Assembly: GCA_002427465.1 (NCBI GenBank)
Contig: DIRC01000013.1
Span: 12,186-41,011 of the forward strand
Length of the DNA: 28,826 bases
Origin: Clostridiales bacterium UBA5446
GTDB taxonomy: Bacteria; Bacillota; Clostridia; Oscillospirales; Oscillospiraceae
Direction: 5' to 3'
A program made the position numbers and the translations under genes. The notes below the pieces were generated by a model. The model made no database searches and was not told the DNA's origin. It saw only the letters and a program-made list of their open reading frames with translations. Shown one piece after another: positions 1 through 8,249 of this stretch (the first letter of the stretch is position 1; the number at the start of each line of letters is the position of its first letter).

Positions 1-363
1 GAGGGGCAGGCGCCCGAACCCACCCGGGCGCGGGGGTCGGCCGTAAAACAGCAGGTCAGGGTCGTAAAGCCGGCCAGCTTCCAGAGCTTTGACGATCAGG
101 AGGCGGGCTTAGGGCAAAATACGGCAAAATCGAATTTTGACCTGATAAACGACATCCCGCTCCAGGTAACGGTGGAGCTGGGCAAGGCGGTGAAAAACCT
201 CAACGACGTCCTTAATTTCGGGACGGGCGCCATCATTATTCTGGATAAGCAAGCCGGGGATCTTGTGGACGTAATCGTGAACGGCAAGCCTATCGCAAAA
301 GGCGAGGTTGTCGTCATTGATGAAAACTACGGCGTGCGGATCACCGAAATACTGAAAGCCTGA
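1..363 (+). CDS. fliN: FliN/FliY flagellar motor switch protein, C-terminal part (5' end outside window)
   Basis: The frame is open from base 1 to the TGA at 361-363, so only the last 120 residues are visible. The last 75 or so form a FliN-type SpoA domain: a DLINDIPLQVTVELG segment, then GTGAIIILDK, VNGKPIAKGEV and a terminal VRITEIL. FliN forms the bottom of the cytoplasmic C-ring and takes part in rotor switching and docking of the export ATPase complex. Upstream is a Pro/Gln/Arg-rich linker with a VKPASFQSF patch, as found before the FliN domain of FliY. Whether a CheC-like phosphatase domain (making it fliY) lies further upstream cannot be seen. The internal ATG at 172 is not a real start, because the domain begins before it. 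Confidence 0.9.
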   Translation, partial: EGQAPEPTRARGSAVKQQVRVVKPASFQSFDDQEAGLGQNTAKSNFDLINDIPLQVTVELGKAVKNLNDVLNFGTGAIIILDKQAGDLVDVIVNGKPIAKGEVVVIDENYGVRITEILKA

Positions 364-378
364 TTGGAGTGGAGATTT

Positions 379-1590
379 GTGTTTAGCTGCGTAGCGAGCC
401 AGCCCATATTCAATACGAAAATGGAAATTTTCGGATATGAGCTGTTATACAGGGCGGGAAAGCGCAGCGTCCAATTCGATGCCACGGATCTGAACATGGC
501 CACGAAGGAGGTGCTTCTGACCGCCTTCAGCGATATCGGAATTGAGGAAATCACCGGGGGCAGGAAGGCTTTCGTCAATTTTACGGCAGACCTTTTGATG
601 GAAGAAGTTCCCCATATGCTTTCGAGCAACATTCTGGTCGTGGAACTGCTGGAGAACACCAGACCAACCGAGCAGCTGCTGAAGAAGTGCAGAAAACTCA
701 GGGAAAGCGGCTATTTAATCGCCCTTGACGACTTTGAATATCGGGAGGAATATGAGCCGCTGCTGGATCTTGCCGATATCGTCAAAATCGATTTTGTCCG
801 TTCCGGTGAGGCGCAGATCGAAAACGCGGTCAGGCAGATCAACCGCGGGCGGCGGAAAATCCTGCTTGCGGAGAAAATCGAGACCCACGAGGCGCTTGAA
901 TTTGCAAAATCCTTTGGTTTTACGCTGTTTCAGGGCTTTTTCTTCTGCCGGCCGACCATGAATACCGCGAAAGCCGTGGATTCCGACGCGGTCGCCAGAA
1001 TGAACCTGCTCAGGATGATTTACGATCCGGACGTAAGTTTTTTTGATTTGGCCGAGCTGATCAAGCGGGATGTTGTCATTTCATACCGGCTGCTGAAGAT
1101 CGTGAATTCGGCCTATTACGGACTGGAGTACACCGTCAACGGCATTCTCCATGCCATCACCATTCTGGGGCTTGTCGAAGTGCGCAAATGGGTAACGCTG
1201 ATCATTTTCCATCAGGCCAATGCCGGGAAGCCGAACGAGCTGATCCGTATGGGGCTTATCCGGGGACTATTTATGGAAAAGCTGGCGGTGCAGATGAACC
1301 GGCGCCGCGTCAAGGACGAATACTTTATGATCGGCCTTTTTTCCCTGGCCGACGTAATCCTGGGTTCGCCCATGGCGGCGATTATGGCGGAAACGCATCT
1401 TAACCAGGATATCTGCGGCCCGCTGGTCACGGGGGAGGGGGAACGGGCGAGGCTGCTCGATATAATCCGCCATATTGAGCGCGCCGAATGGGGCGAGGCG
1501 GCGGAAATAGCGGAAAGCTGCGGAATCAGTCAGGAAAAGGTCTTTCAGTTCTATCTTGACGCCATTCGGGAAGCGCAGAAGCTGCTGTAA
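379..1590 (+). CDS. EAL-HDOD signalling protein (YuxH/CdgJ-like)
   Basis: This 403-residue protein has an N-terminal EAL-like domain (about residues 5-200) and a C-terminal HDOD domain (about 205-400). EAL hallmarks are recognisable but altered: GYELLYR stands for the EAL motif (E21), VNF and VVELLE follow, then LDDFEY (D117-D118, lacking the usual GTG after DDF), KID at 136-138, AEKIE, and QGFFFCRP. HDOD features include a VVISYRLLKIVNSAYYG segment followed by a helical bundle. Family members are mostly c-di-GMP effectors or degenerate phosphodiesterases, some affecting motility; activity here is uncertain. I chose GTG 379 because GGAG at 371-374 sits just before it and the family normally starts a few residues before QPIF. 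A TTG at 364 would overlap that site. The gene begins 15 nt after the switch-protein stop, so it is probably cotranscribed. Confidence 0.85.
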   Translation: MFSCVASQPIFNTKMEIFGYELLYRAGKRSVQFDATDLNMATKEVLLTAFSDIGIEEITGGRKAFVNFTADLLMEEVPHMLSSNILVVELLENTRPTEQLLKKCRKLRESGYLIALDDFEYREEYEPLLDLADIVKIDFVRSGEAQIENAVRQINRGRRKILLAEKIETHEALEFAKSFGFTLFQGFFFCRPTMNTAKAVDSDAVARMNLLRMIYDPDVSFFDLAELIKRDVVISYRLLKIVNSAYYGLEYTVNGILHAITILGLVEVRKWVTLIIFHQANAGKPNELIRMGLIRGLFMEKLAVQMNRRRVKDEYFMIGLFSLADVILGSPMAAIMAETHLNQDICGPLVTGEGERARLLDIIRHIERAEWGEAAEIAESCGISQEKVFQFYLDAIREAQKLL

Positions 1591-1627
1591 TAGCGGTGGA
1601 TAAGACAGGTTGGGGAGCGGGATTATT

Positions 1628-2041
1628 ATGTGGAGCAATCTTTTTTCTTCGGTGGATTATCTTGAAAAGGGCCTGAATGCCGCGTGGACCCGAAATGCGG
1701 TCATCAGCAATAACCTTGCAAATATCGATACGCCGGGCTTCAAGGCGTCCGAGGTTGAATTCGAGGAGATCATGGCGGAGGCGGCCGGCGGAGGCGAGAC
1801 GGCCATTACGCTGGCCGTCACCGACGAAAGGCATATCCAGACGCGGTCCGGCTTTGCCGACGGTGACGCTGCGGCGGAAGTGGTGAGCGAGGGCGAAATT
1901 TCCGCCAGGCTGGACGGGAACAGCGTGGACATCGAGCATGAAATGGTGGAGCTGGCCAAAAACACGATTGCCTACTACACCATGGTCAGCAAGATGAATT
2001 CCGAATTCCGGAAGCTTGACGCGGCTATAGGCGTCAATTGA
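1628..2041 (+). CDS. flgB: Flagellar basal-body rod protein FlgB
   Basis: A 137-residue proximal rod protein, exported through the flagellar secretion system and placed on the MS-ring. The N-terminal rod signature NAVISNNLANIDTPGFK is clear, followed by a short variable centre. The C-terminal amphipathic helix carries the DIEHEMVELAKNTIAYYTMVSKM pattern that packs with the N-terminal helix. I chose ATG 1628, preceded by GGGGAG at 1612-1617, over the in-frame TTG at 1610, which would overlap that site. Length fits the family (about 130-140). flgC follows after 25 nt and fliE comes next, the usual flgB-flgC-fliE trio. Here, however, it sits between a switch gene and fliO. Confidence 0.95.
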   Translation: MWSNLFSSVDYLEKGLNAAWTRNAVISNNLANIDTPGFKASEVEFEEIMAEAAGGGETAITLAVTDERHIQTRSGFADGDAAAEVVSEGEISARLDGNSVDIEHEMVELAKNTIAYYTMVSKMNSEFRKLDAAIGVN

Positions 2042-2066
2042 TCAAAGTTTTGGGAGGAACGGCAAA

Positions 2067-2498
2067 ATGGGATTTCTCAGCGGAATGGATATCAGCGCGT
2101 CCGGTCTGACGGCCCAGCGCCTGCGCATGGACGTGATTTCCGAGAACATAGCCAATATCGACACCACGAGGACGGAGGAAGGCGGCCCTTATACCCGGAA
2201 GTACGTGGTTATGGAGGAAAGGGAGGCAAGTTTTTCCCAGACGCTCAAAAACGCCTCGGAGGCCGTCGGCGCGGGTGTCCGGGTTTCCGAGATCGGCGAG
2301 GACTCGTCCGAATATCAGCGCGTGTATGATCCGGATCATCCGGAAGCGGACGAGGACGGCTATGTGGCCTACCCGAACGTCCAGGTGACTCAGGAGATGG
2401 TGGACATGCTCTCCGCCTATCGGGCTTACGAGGCCAATATCACCGCTTTCGGCGCTTATAAGAGCATGGCAGTCAAAACCCTGGAAATCGGCACCTGA
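2067..2498 (+). CDS. flgC: Flagellar basal-body rod protein FlgC
   Basis: A 143-residue proximal rod subunit. The N terminus has the rod-family pattern (MDISASGLTAQRLRMDVISENIANIDT), continuing into TEEGGPYTRK and VMEER, which are typical of FlgC. The C terminus ends in the conserved FlgC block with YPNVQVTQEMVDML, AYEANITAF and MAVKTLEIG. GGGAGG lies a few bases upstream of the ATG, giving a strong ribosome binding site. It assembles with FlgB, FlgF and FlgG to make the periplasm-equivalent/cell-wall-spanning rod. Length matches the family (about 135-150). A small hairpin with a T-run follows the stop codon, before fliE. Confidence 0.96.
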   Translation: MGFLSGMDISASGLTAQRLRMDVISENIANIDTTRTEEGGPYTRKYVVMEEREASFSQTLKNASEAVGAGVRVSEIGEDSSEYQRVYDPDHPEADEDGYVAYPNVQVTQEMVDMLSAYRAYEANITAFGAYKSMAVKTLEIGT

Positions 2499-2517
2499 CG
2501 GCAAAATCGCCGTTTTT
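2498..2517 (+). terminator. Weak hairpin plus T-tract between flgC and fliE (possible attenuator)
   Basis: ACGGC at 2498-2502 pairs with GCCGT at 2509-2513 around a six-base loop, directly followed by a run of T to 2517. This has the layout of a rho-independent terminator, but the stem is only 5 bp. It overlaps the flgC stop codon. Because the operon clearly continues, at most it would reduce read-through partially. It may be chance. Confidence 0.25.
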
Positions 2518-2534
2518 AAAAGGAGGGAAGATCA

Positions 2535-2846
2535 ATGCCGGACCTAAACACATCTCCGATCGGCGGATATCAAAGCATCCCGGCGGCGGTTCGGGGCGCG
2601 GAGACGGAAGCGTCTGCGGAAACCGGCCCCGGCTTCGCCGACGTCATGGCCGACGCGCTTTCACTGTTCCGGGAAACGGGGGCGGAGAGCGACGCGGCAA
2701 CCCTGAACCTGCTGACCGGCGGCACGGAGGAGCTTTCCTCCGTTCTGATCTCCGCGGAAAAAGCGGAGATTGCCCTGAACCTGACCGTGGCAATACGGAA
2801 CAAGGCCGTTGACGCGTATAAGGAAATCATGAATATGCAGGTTTAA
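2535..2846 (+). CDS. fliE: Flagellar hook-basal body complex protein FliE
   Basis: This 103-residue protein matches FliE in size and in its C-terminal helix: VLISAEKAEIALNLTVAIRNK followed by AVDAYKEIMNMQV, where the final MNMQV ending is diagnostic. FliE is the first substrate exported and links the MS-ring (FliF) to the rod. The N-terminal 50 residues are variable, as usual. AAAAGGAGGG precedes the ATG, the strongest ribosome binding site in the neighbourhood. In most Firmicutes fliF follows fliE; here a fliO-like gene follows instead. Confidence 0.94.
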   Translation: MPDLNTSPIGGYQSIPAAVRGAETEASAETGPGFADVMADALSLFRETGAESDAATLNLLTGGTEELSSVLISAEKAEIALNLTVAIRNKAVDAYKEIMNMQV

Positions 2847-2875
2847 CCGCAGACGCCGGGAAACTGAGAGGAAAA

Positions 2876-3223
2876 ATGGGATTTTGGGATTATTTCAAGG
2901 CGATAGCCGTAATTATCGGCGTCATAGCCGCCGCATTCTGCCTCACCCGGCTTCTTGCAAGGGCGGGAGGCGCGAATGCCAGAAGGAGCGGCGCCATAAG
3001 GCTTCTGGGCTTTCTGCCCCTGGCCAGGGACAGATCCGTTGCGGTTGTGGAGATCGGCGGGTTCGCCTATATTCTCGGCATTGGAGCACAGCGGGTGGAA
3101 AGGCTGGACAAGCTTGCGGCGGCGGATCTGGATTTGAAAAACGGCGTGGCGGCGCCGGGGGATTTTTCGTCATGCTTTCACGCAGAGTTGAAAGCCCGGC
3201 TAAAAAGGCCGGTGGACAAATGA
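2876..3223 (+). CDS. fliO: FliO-like flagellar biosynthesis protein
   Basis: A 115-residue protein with one N-terminal transmembrane helix (about residues 6-28) and a small cytoplasmic domain. That domain carries the FliO/FliZ pattern: RLLGFLPLARDRSVAVVEIGG and then YILGIGAQRVERLDKL. FliO acts as a scaffold that helps FliP assemble into the export-gate ring. Position supports the call, since its stop overlaps the fliP ATG in an ATGA arrangement at 3220-3223. The sequence family is divergent, so the name rests on topology, motif pattern and position together. Start ATG at 2876 follows GAGAGG. Confidence 0.82.
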   Translation: MGFWDYFKAIAVIIGVIAAAFCLTRLLARAGGANARRSGAIRLLGFLPLARDRSVAVVEIGGFAYILGIGAQRVERLDKLAAADLDLKNGVAAPGDFSSCFHAELKARLKRPVDK

Positions 3224-3978
3224 CGGCGCTGAAAAGAGTGAAAAAGCCGGCGGTCACGCTGGCCCTTTTCTGCGGGTTTGCCGGGGGGCTGTCCGCCGCG
3301 GGCGGTGCGGCGGCGACGGGCGCTGAAACGGCGGAATCCCTGCTTCAGGGGAATGCCCAGGCGGTCAGGATCATCCTGCTCCTAACGGCGATTACGCTGA
3401 TACCGACCCTGCTCATCATGCTCACGGGCTTTACGCGGATTGTGATCGTCCTTTCGATCGTCCGCAATGCCATCGGGCTTTCCAATATGCCCCCGAACAC
3501 CGTGATTATCGGCCTCTCGCTGTTTATTACATATTTTGTGATGAGTCCCGTCGCAGGCAGTATAAACGATGCCGCGTACCAGCCCTATATCCGGGGGGAG
3601 ATTCAACTGGAAGAAATGAGCGAAAGGGCGATGGAACCGCTGCGGGATTTTATGTTCAGGCAGACCTATCATACGGATCTGGAATTTTTCGCCGGGCTGG
3701 CCGGGGCCGGGTCCGCGGACGAGCTGGAGGAGATCCCGAACCGGGCCGTGATAGCGGCTTTCATGACCAGCGAGCTGAAGCATGCCTTTGCCATTGGTTT
3801 TTTTATCTATGTACCCTTCATTGTCATAGACATGATCGTCGCCAGCACGCTGATGTCCATGGGCATGATGATGCTCCCGCCGGCGATGATTTCCATGCCG
3901 TTCAAAATTCTGCTGTTTGTTCTGGTGGACGGGTGGCAGCTGACCATCGGAACGCTGATCAGCAGCTTTGGCGTATAG
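3220..3978 (+). CDS. fliP: Flagellar type III export gate protein FliP
   Basis: A 252-residue export-gate subunit, fliP size. It starts with a cleavable-looking signal peptide (MTALKRVKKPAVTLALFCGFAGG, then AAGGAAA), as known for many FliP proteins. Family blocks follow: LLLTAITLIPTLLIMLTGFTR, IVLSIVRNAIGL, PPNTVIIGLSLFITYFVM, then the SELKHAFAIGFFIYVPF and DMIVASTLMSMGMMMLPP blocks, and a C-terminal PFKILLFVLVDGW. Five FliP subunits with FliQ and FliR make the export pore. The start at 3220 overlaps the fliO stop by four bases, implying coupled translation. An in-frame extension upstream to 2884 lies within fliO in another frame and is not coding. Confidence 0.97.
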   Translation: MTALKRVKKPAVTLALFCGFAGGLSAAGGAAATGAETAESLLQGNAQAVRIILLLTAITLIPTLLIMLTGFTRIVIVLSIVRNAIGLSNMPPNTVIIGLSLFITYFVMSPVAGSINDAAYQPYIRGEIQLEEMSERAMEPLRDFMFRQTYHTDLEFFAGLAGAGSADELEEIPNRAVIAAFMTSELKHAFAIGFFIYVPFIVIDMIVASTLMSMGMMMLPPAMISMPFKILLFVLVDGWQLTIGTLISSFGV

Positions 3979-3988
3979 GGAGTGCGAT

Positions 3989-4261
3989 ATGATTTCACAG
4001 CAGGAAATTCTGACCGTAATGAAGGATGCGATTCTGGTCATTCTGACGTCCTCGCTTCCCATGCTGGGCGCCGCGCTGGTCATAGGCGTGATCATATCGA
4101 TCTTTCAGGCCACAACACAGATCAACGAACAGACGCTGGCGTTTGTGCCCAAGATCATCGGAATACTGTTTGCGCTCCTGATATTCGGGGGCTGGATCAT
4201 CAGCAACGTGACGGATTTTACTACCGGCCTTTATTCGGAAATTCTGACGATGCTGAGGTAG
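3989..4261 (+). CDS. fliQ: Flagellar type III export gate protein FliQ
   Basis: A 90-residue protein with two transmembrane helices, which is the usual FliQ size. Family patterns are the N-terminal MISQQEILTVMKDA, the SSLPMLGAALVIGVIISIFQATTQINEQTL stretch, and the KIIGILFALLIFGGWI helix. Four FliQ subunits wrap the FliP/FliR core of the export gate. ATG 3989 is preceded by AGGGAG, ten bases after the fliP stop. The in-frame TTG at 3968 lies inside fliP and is rejected as a start. Confidence 0.96.
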   Translation: MISQQEILTVMKDAILVILTSSLPMLGAALVIGVIISIFQATTQINEQTLAFVPKIIGILFALLIFGGWIISNVTDFTTGLYSEILTMLR

Positions 4262-4265
4262 CGGG

Positions 4266-5057
4266 ATGAAGGAGCTTTCGGTACTGAGCGCGCATCTGGA
4301 TTATGTGTTCCTTGTTTTTATCAGGGTCAGCGGCATGCTGATGGGCAGCCCGGTATTCGGACGGAAAAACGTGCCCAGCGCCGCAAAAATCGGATTCTGC
4401 GCCGTTCTGACGGCAGTATTTATCCTATGTATGCCGGAGCCGGCGGCGTATCCGGCGTACCGGACGCTGCTGGAGTATGCCGTCATCTGCCTGACGGAGC
4501 TGCTTTTCGGCGTGGCCATGGGCTTTGTGCTGACGGTGATGTTCAGCATTGCCATGACGGCCGGCAGCCTGATCGATTACCAGACGGGCTTCAGCATGGC
4601 CAGCATATACGACGCCCAGAGCAACGCCCAGGCCCCCCTTTCGGGCAGCCTGCTCAACATTATGCTGCTGCTTTCCTTTTTCCTGATGGACGGGCACCTG
4701 AGGCTCATAGAAATCCTTTACGGGACGTTTGAGGCAATCCCCGCGGGAACGGCCATGGCGGCACCCGGCATCGTAAGGGCGGCGGCGGAAGTGATGAGCC
4801 GGGCGTTCGTCATTGCCGTCATGATGGCTCTGCCGGTCTTGGCGGCGGGGTTTATGACGGAGGTGGCCCTGGGGATCATGATCAGGACGGTACCCCAGAT
4901 GAATATGTTCGTGGTCGGCATTCCCCTGAAGATCATAATCGGGCTTTTGGCGGCGATTCTGACGCTTGCGGTGTTTGCCGACTGCACCAGGGGCATCTTT
5001 ACCACGGCCTTTGATTATATCGGCGTGATGTTCAATGATTTGAAGGGCATTCCATGA
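4266..5057 (+). CDS. fliR: Flagellar type III export gate protein FliR
   Basis: A 263-residue polytopic membrane protein of normal FliR length. Recognisable features are the YVFLVFIRVSGMLMGSPVFGRKNVPSAAKIG start, the LTELLFGVAMGFVL helix, DYQTGFSMASIYDAQSN, and near the end MIRTVPQMNMFVVGIPLKIIIGL. One FliR caps the FliP5FliQ4FliR1 export gate. It begins four bases after fliQ, with only a weak upstream site (GAGGTAG), so translation is probably coupled. In some clostridia fliR is fused to flhB; here they are separate, 57 bases apart. Confidence 0.96.
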   Translation: MKELSVLSAHLDYVFLVFIRVSGMLMGSPVFGRKNVPSAAKIGFCAVLTAVFILCMPEPAAYPAYRTLLEYAVICLTELLFGVAMGFVLTVMFSIAMTAGSLIDYQTGFSMASIYDAQSNAQAPLSGSLLNIMLLLSFFLMDGHLRLIEILYGTFEAIPAGTAMAAPGIVRAAAEVMSRAFVIAVMMALPVLAAGFMTEVALGIMIRTVPQMNMFVVGIPLKIIIGLLAAILTLAVFADCTRGIFTTAFDYIGVMFNDLKGIP

Positions 5058-5114
5058 TTACCCCCCGGCGGCCGGCAGCGTCCGACGGGAAGCTTTTTAG
5101 AATGGAGCCGGCAG

Positions 5115-6185
5115 ATGGGTCAGGACAGCGGCGAAAAAACTGAAAAGGCCTCGCCAAAAAAGAAAAAAGACGCGCGGGAGAAAGGTGAAGTACATAAGAG
5201 CGCCGATCTCACCACGGCGGTGACGATGTTCATTACCTTCGGCGCCGCGAAAATCGGCTGCACGGGGTTTATAAAGGCCATGTCGGAATTTGTGGCGGAG
5301 GGGCTTTCCGGGGGCGCGGAAAAAGCGCGGAACCTGAACGCCGCCGCCGCGATAAACGGATATGGGGAGATTCTGCTGGCCGCACTGCCCATGGTCCTTC
5401 CGCTGATGCTGGCGGCGATGCTCGGCGGCGTCCTGGCCAACGTCCTGCAGACGGGGCCGATGCTTACCCCGTCAAAACTAAAGCCGGATTTCGGGAAAAT
5501 CAATCCTTTCCGGGGATTTAAGCGCATTTTCTCACCGAATACCCTGGTGGAGCTGTTTAAATCCATGATCAAGATCGGGGTCATCGGGATAATCGCCTGC
5601 AAGACCATTTTGAAAAGCATGAGGACTTTTCAGGCGCTGGCCTATGCCGGCGCGGGCAGGGCGTTTCACCGGATGATTTCCGACTGCCTGTCCATGGGCG
5701 TCATGATCAGCCTTGCCCTTATCGCATTCGCGGCGGCGGACGTTTTCTACCAGTGGTGGAAATACGAAAAGGATCTGAAAATGACCAAGCAGGAGGTCAG
5801 GGAGGAGTATAAACAGCTTGAGGGAAACCCCCAGATCAAAGGGAAGATCAAGCAGAAGCAGCGGCAGATGAGTACCATGCGGATGATGCGCAGCCTCCGG
5901 GACGCGGACGTGGTCGTGACGAATCCAAGCCATTTTGCCGTCGCGCTGAGATATAAGGAAGGCGAGGACAGGGCGCCAAAAGCTGTGGCCAAGGGGCAGG
6001 ATTATCTGGCGCAGCGGATTAAAGGCAGGGCGGGAGAGCTTGACATTTCAATCGTTGAAAATAAGCCCGTGGCCCGCGCGCTCTATGCCGCCTGCGAAAT
6101 CGGAGACGAGATCCCTCCGGAGCTGTATCAGGCGATTGCCGATATCCTGATCTACGTCTATAACAGACAGGCAAACGGAAGGTAA
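5115..6185 (+). CDS. flhB: Flagellar export switch protein FlhB
   Basis: A 356-residue protein with four transmembrane helices in the first 215 residues and a cytoplasmic export-switch domain after them. The N terminus (GEKTEKASPKKKKDAREKGEV) and the linker (WWKYEKDLKMTKQEVREE) are typical. The autocleavage site reads N270-P271-S272-H273 instead of the usual NPTH; N and P, between which the chain is cut, are present. FlhB switches specificity from rod/hook to filament substrates. The ATG follows GGAG at 5104-5107. flhA starts four bases after the stop. Confidence 0.96.
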   Translation: MGQDSGEKTEKASPKKKKDAREKGEVHKSADLTTAVTMFITFGAAKIGCTGFIKAMSEFVAEGLSGGAEKARNLNAAAAINGYGEILLAALPMVLPLMLAAMLGGVLANVLQTGPMLTPSKLKPDFGKINPFRGFKRIFSPNTLVELFKSMIKIGVIGIIACKTILKSMRTFQALAYAGAGRAFHRMISDCLSMGVMISLALIAFAAADVFYQWWKYEKDLKMTKQEVREEYKQLEGNPQIKGKIKQKQRQMSTMRMMRSLRDADVVVTNPSHFAVALRYKEGEDRAPKAVAKGQDYLAQRIKGRAGELDISIVENKPVARALYAACEIGDEIPPELYQAIADILIYVYNRQANGR

Positions 6186-6189
6186 GCTG

Positions 6190-8226
6190 ATGAAAACATC
6201 GGACATTGCAATAAGCGCCCTTATTCTGGCGATTATCATGATCATCATTATTCCGCTGCCCACATGGCTGCTGGACGCGCTGCTGATTATGAGCATCACC
6301 ATATCCCTGTTCATCATGCTGGCCACGCTTTTTATTAAAAAAGCCCTGGATTTTTCAGTCCTGCCCACGCTGCTGCTGATTACCACGCTTTTTCGACTGG
6401 CCCTGAACCTTTCCTCCACCAAGCTGATTCTCGGCAACGGGGGCGACGCCGGAGAGGTCATTGCCACCTTCGGCTCCTTCGTCATCGGCGGGAACCTGGT
6501 TGTGGGCATTGTGGCATTCCTGATTATCGTCGCCATCCAGTTCGTGGTCATCACAAAGGGTGCGGAGCGGGTTTCCGAGGTTGCGGCCAGGTTTACGCTG
6601 GACGCCATGCCCGGAAAGCAGATGGCTATCGACGCCGACCTGAACACCGGCGCCATTGATGAAATGCAGGCCCGGGCGCGCAGGGCCGAGGTTCAGCGGG
6701 AAGCCGATTTTTACGGCGCAATGGACGGCGCAAGCAAATTTATCAAGGGCGACGCGATTATCAGCATCATCATCACAATCGTCAATATCGTGGGCGGGCT
6801 AATCATCGGCCTGACCATGGAGGGCATGACCTTCGGAGAGGCGGTCCGGGTGTATACACTTGCCACCGTGGGCGACGGGCTGGTCAGTCAAATCCCGGCC
6901 CTGCTGATTTCCACTTCCACCGGCATCGTGGTCACCCGCTCGGCCTCGGACGGGAGCTTTGGATCGGATCTGTCTGATCAATTGCTCAAAAACCCCAGCA
7001 TCATGATCATCTGCGGGTACATCCTGCTGATTCTGTGCCTGGTTCCGGGGTTTCCGAAGCCTCAGATCCTGTTCATTTCGGCGGTGCTCCTGGGCGGCGG
7101 ATACTTGATGCGCAGCCGGATACGGCAGGCCGATCAGCCTAAGGAGCCGGACCTGGCGCAAGAGAGCGCCGAGGAAAAGCGCAAGCCGGAAAATGTGCTG
7201 AATCTGCTTCAGGTGGAGCAGTTGGAGCTGGAGTTCGGCTATGGCATCGTGCCTCTGGTGGACAAAAGCCTCGGCGGCGACCTGCTGGACCGGATCATCA
7301 TGATCCGGCGCCAATGCGCGATGGATTTGGGCATCATCATCCCTTCCGTCAGGATGCGGGACAATATCCGCCTGGGCACAAACGAATACCGGATACTGAT
7401 TAAGGGGCTGGAGGTAGCCCACGGCGAGATCATGGCGGATCACTATCTGGCGATCAATGCAGACGGGGTGCAGGAGACAATAACGGGCATAGAAACCGTG
7501 GAGCCCACATTTGGCCTGCCTGCCCTTTGGATTACAAAAAAGCAGCGGGAGAAAGCGGAGCTTTTGGGATACACCACGATAGACCCGCCTTCGGTGATCA
7601 CCACACATCTTATGGAGGTCATCAAAAACCACAGCGGAGAGCTTATGAGCCGCCAGCAGGTCAAGGTGCTGATCGAGAATCTTGCCCAGCAGCAGCCGGC
7701 TCTGGTGGAAGAGGTGGTGCCGAAAATGTTTTCCTACGGCGACATACAAAAAATTCTGGTTCGCCTGCTGCGTGAGAATGTGCCGGTCAAAGACCTCGGG
7801 ACAATTCTGGAGACGCTGGCGGAGTATGGAACGATTACCAAAAACCCGGACGATCTGACGGAATATGTGCGGCAGGGGCTCAGCCGGGTGATCACCAACC
7901 GGTTTCTGACCGGCGGAGAAACGGCGATTATGGCCCTGGATTCCCAGGTGGAGCAGATCATTGTGGAAAAATCCAAGCGTGTGGATTCCGGAATTATCAC
8001 CGTTCTGGAGCCGGAGCAGCTTCAGGCGTTATTCCGCAGCACGAAGGAAATTGTGGACAAAGCGGCAATACAGGGGAAAAGAACCGTCGCCCTTACCGCC
8101 CCGACCGTAAGGCCCCGGTTCAGAAAGCTGATCGAGCAGGTGGTGCCGGAGCTTACCGTGCTTTCCTATGCGGAGGTTGAGCGGGGCGTGGAACTGCATA
8201 TCGAAAGCGTTGTTAAATTTGCCTAG
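6190..8226 (+). CDS. flhA: Flagellar export apparatus protein FlhA
   Basis: A 678-residue protein matching FlhA in size and layout: an N-terminal membrane half (about residues 1-315) and a C-terminal cytoplasmic half that forms the nonameric docking ring. Highly conserved blocks are visible, including LLLITTLFRLALNLSSTKLIL, KGAERVSEVAARFTLDAMPGKQM and IDADLNTGAID, then RRAEVQREADFYGAMDGASKF and DAIISIIITIVNIVGG. The C-terminal half has RIIMIRRQ, PSVRMRDN and the LRENVPVKDLGTILE segment. It uses proton motive force to move substrates and binds chaperone-substrate pairs. No flhF or flhG follows; the sigma gene starts 23 bases downstream. Confidence 0.98.
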   Translation: MKTSDIAISALILAIIMIIIIPLPTWLLDALLIMSITISLFIMLATLFIKKALDFSVLPTLLLITTLFRLALNLSSTKLILGNGGDAGEVIATFGSFVIGGNLVVGIVAFLIIVAIQFVVITKGAERVSEVAARFTLDAMPGKQMAIDADLNTGAIDEMQARARRAEVQREADFYGAMDGASKFIKGDAIISIIITIVNIVGGLIIGLTMEGMTFGEAVRVYTLATVGDGLVSQIPALLISTSTGIVVTRSASDGSFGSDLSDQLLKNPSIMIICGYILLILCLVPGFPKPQILFISAVLLGGGYLMRSRIRQADQPKEPDLAQESAEEKRKPENVLNLLQVEQLELEFGYGIVPLVDKSLGGDLLDRIIMIRRQCAMDLGIIIPSVRMRDNIRLGTNEYRILIKGLEVAHGEIMADHYLAINADGVQETITGIETVEPTFGLPALWITKKQREKAELLGYTTIDPPSVITTHLMEVIKNHSGELMSRQQVKVLIENLAQQQPALVEEVVPKMFSYGDIQKILVRLLRENVPVKDLGTILETLAEYGTITKNPDDLTEYVRQGLSRVITNRFLTGGETAIMALDSQVEQIIVEKSKRVDSGIITVLEPEQLQALFRSTKEIVDKAAIQGKRTVALTAPTVRPRFRKLIEQVVPELTVLSYAEVERGVELHIESVVKFA

Positions 8227-8249
8227 CGTTCATTTTATGGGAGTGGAAG

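Noticed and set aside
2884..3219. Upstream extension of the fliP frame
   Set aside because: It overlaps fliO in another frame and reads as low-complexity Arg/Gly/Ser sequence; the FliP signal peptide begins at the ATG 3220.
6799..7749. 316-codon minus-strand frame within flhA
   Set aside because: It lies wholly antisense to highly conserved FlhA coding sequence and shows the His/Gln/Arg-rich composition of a shadow frame.
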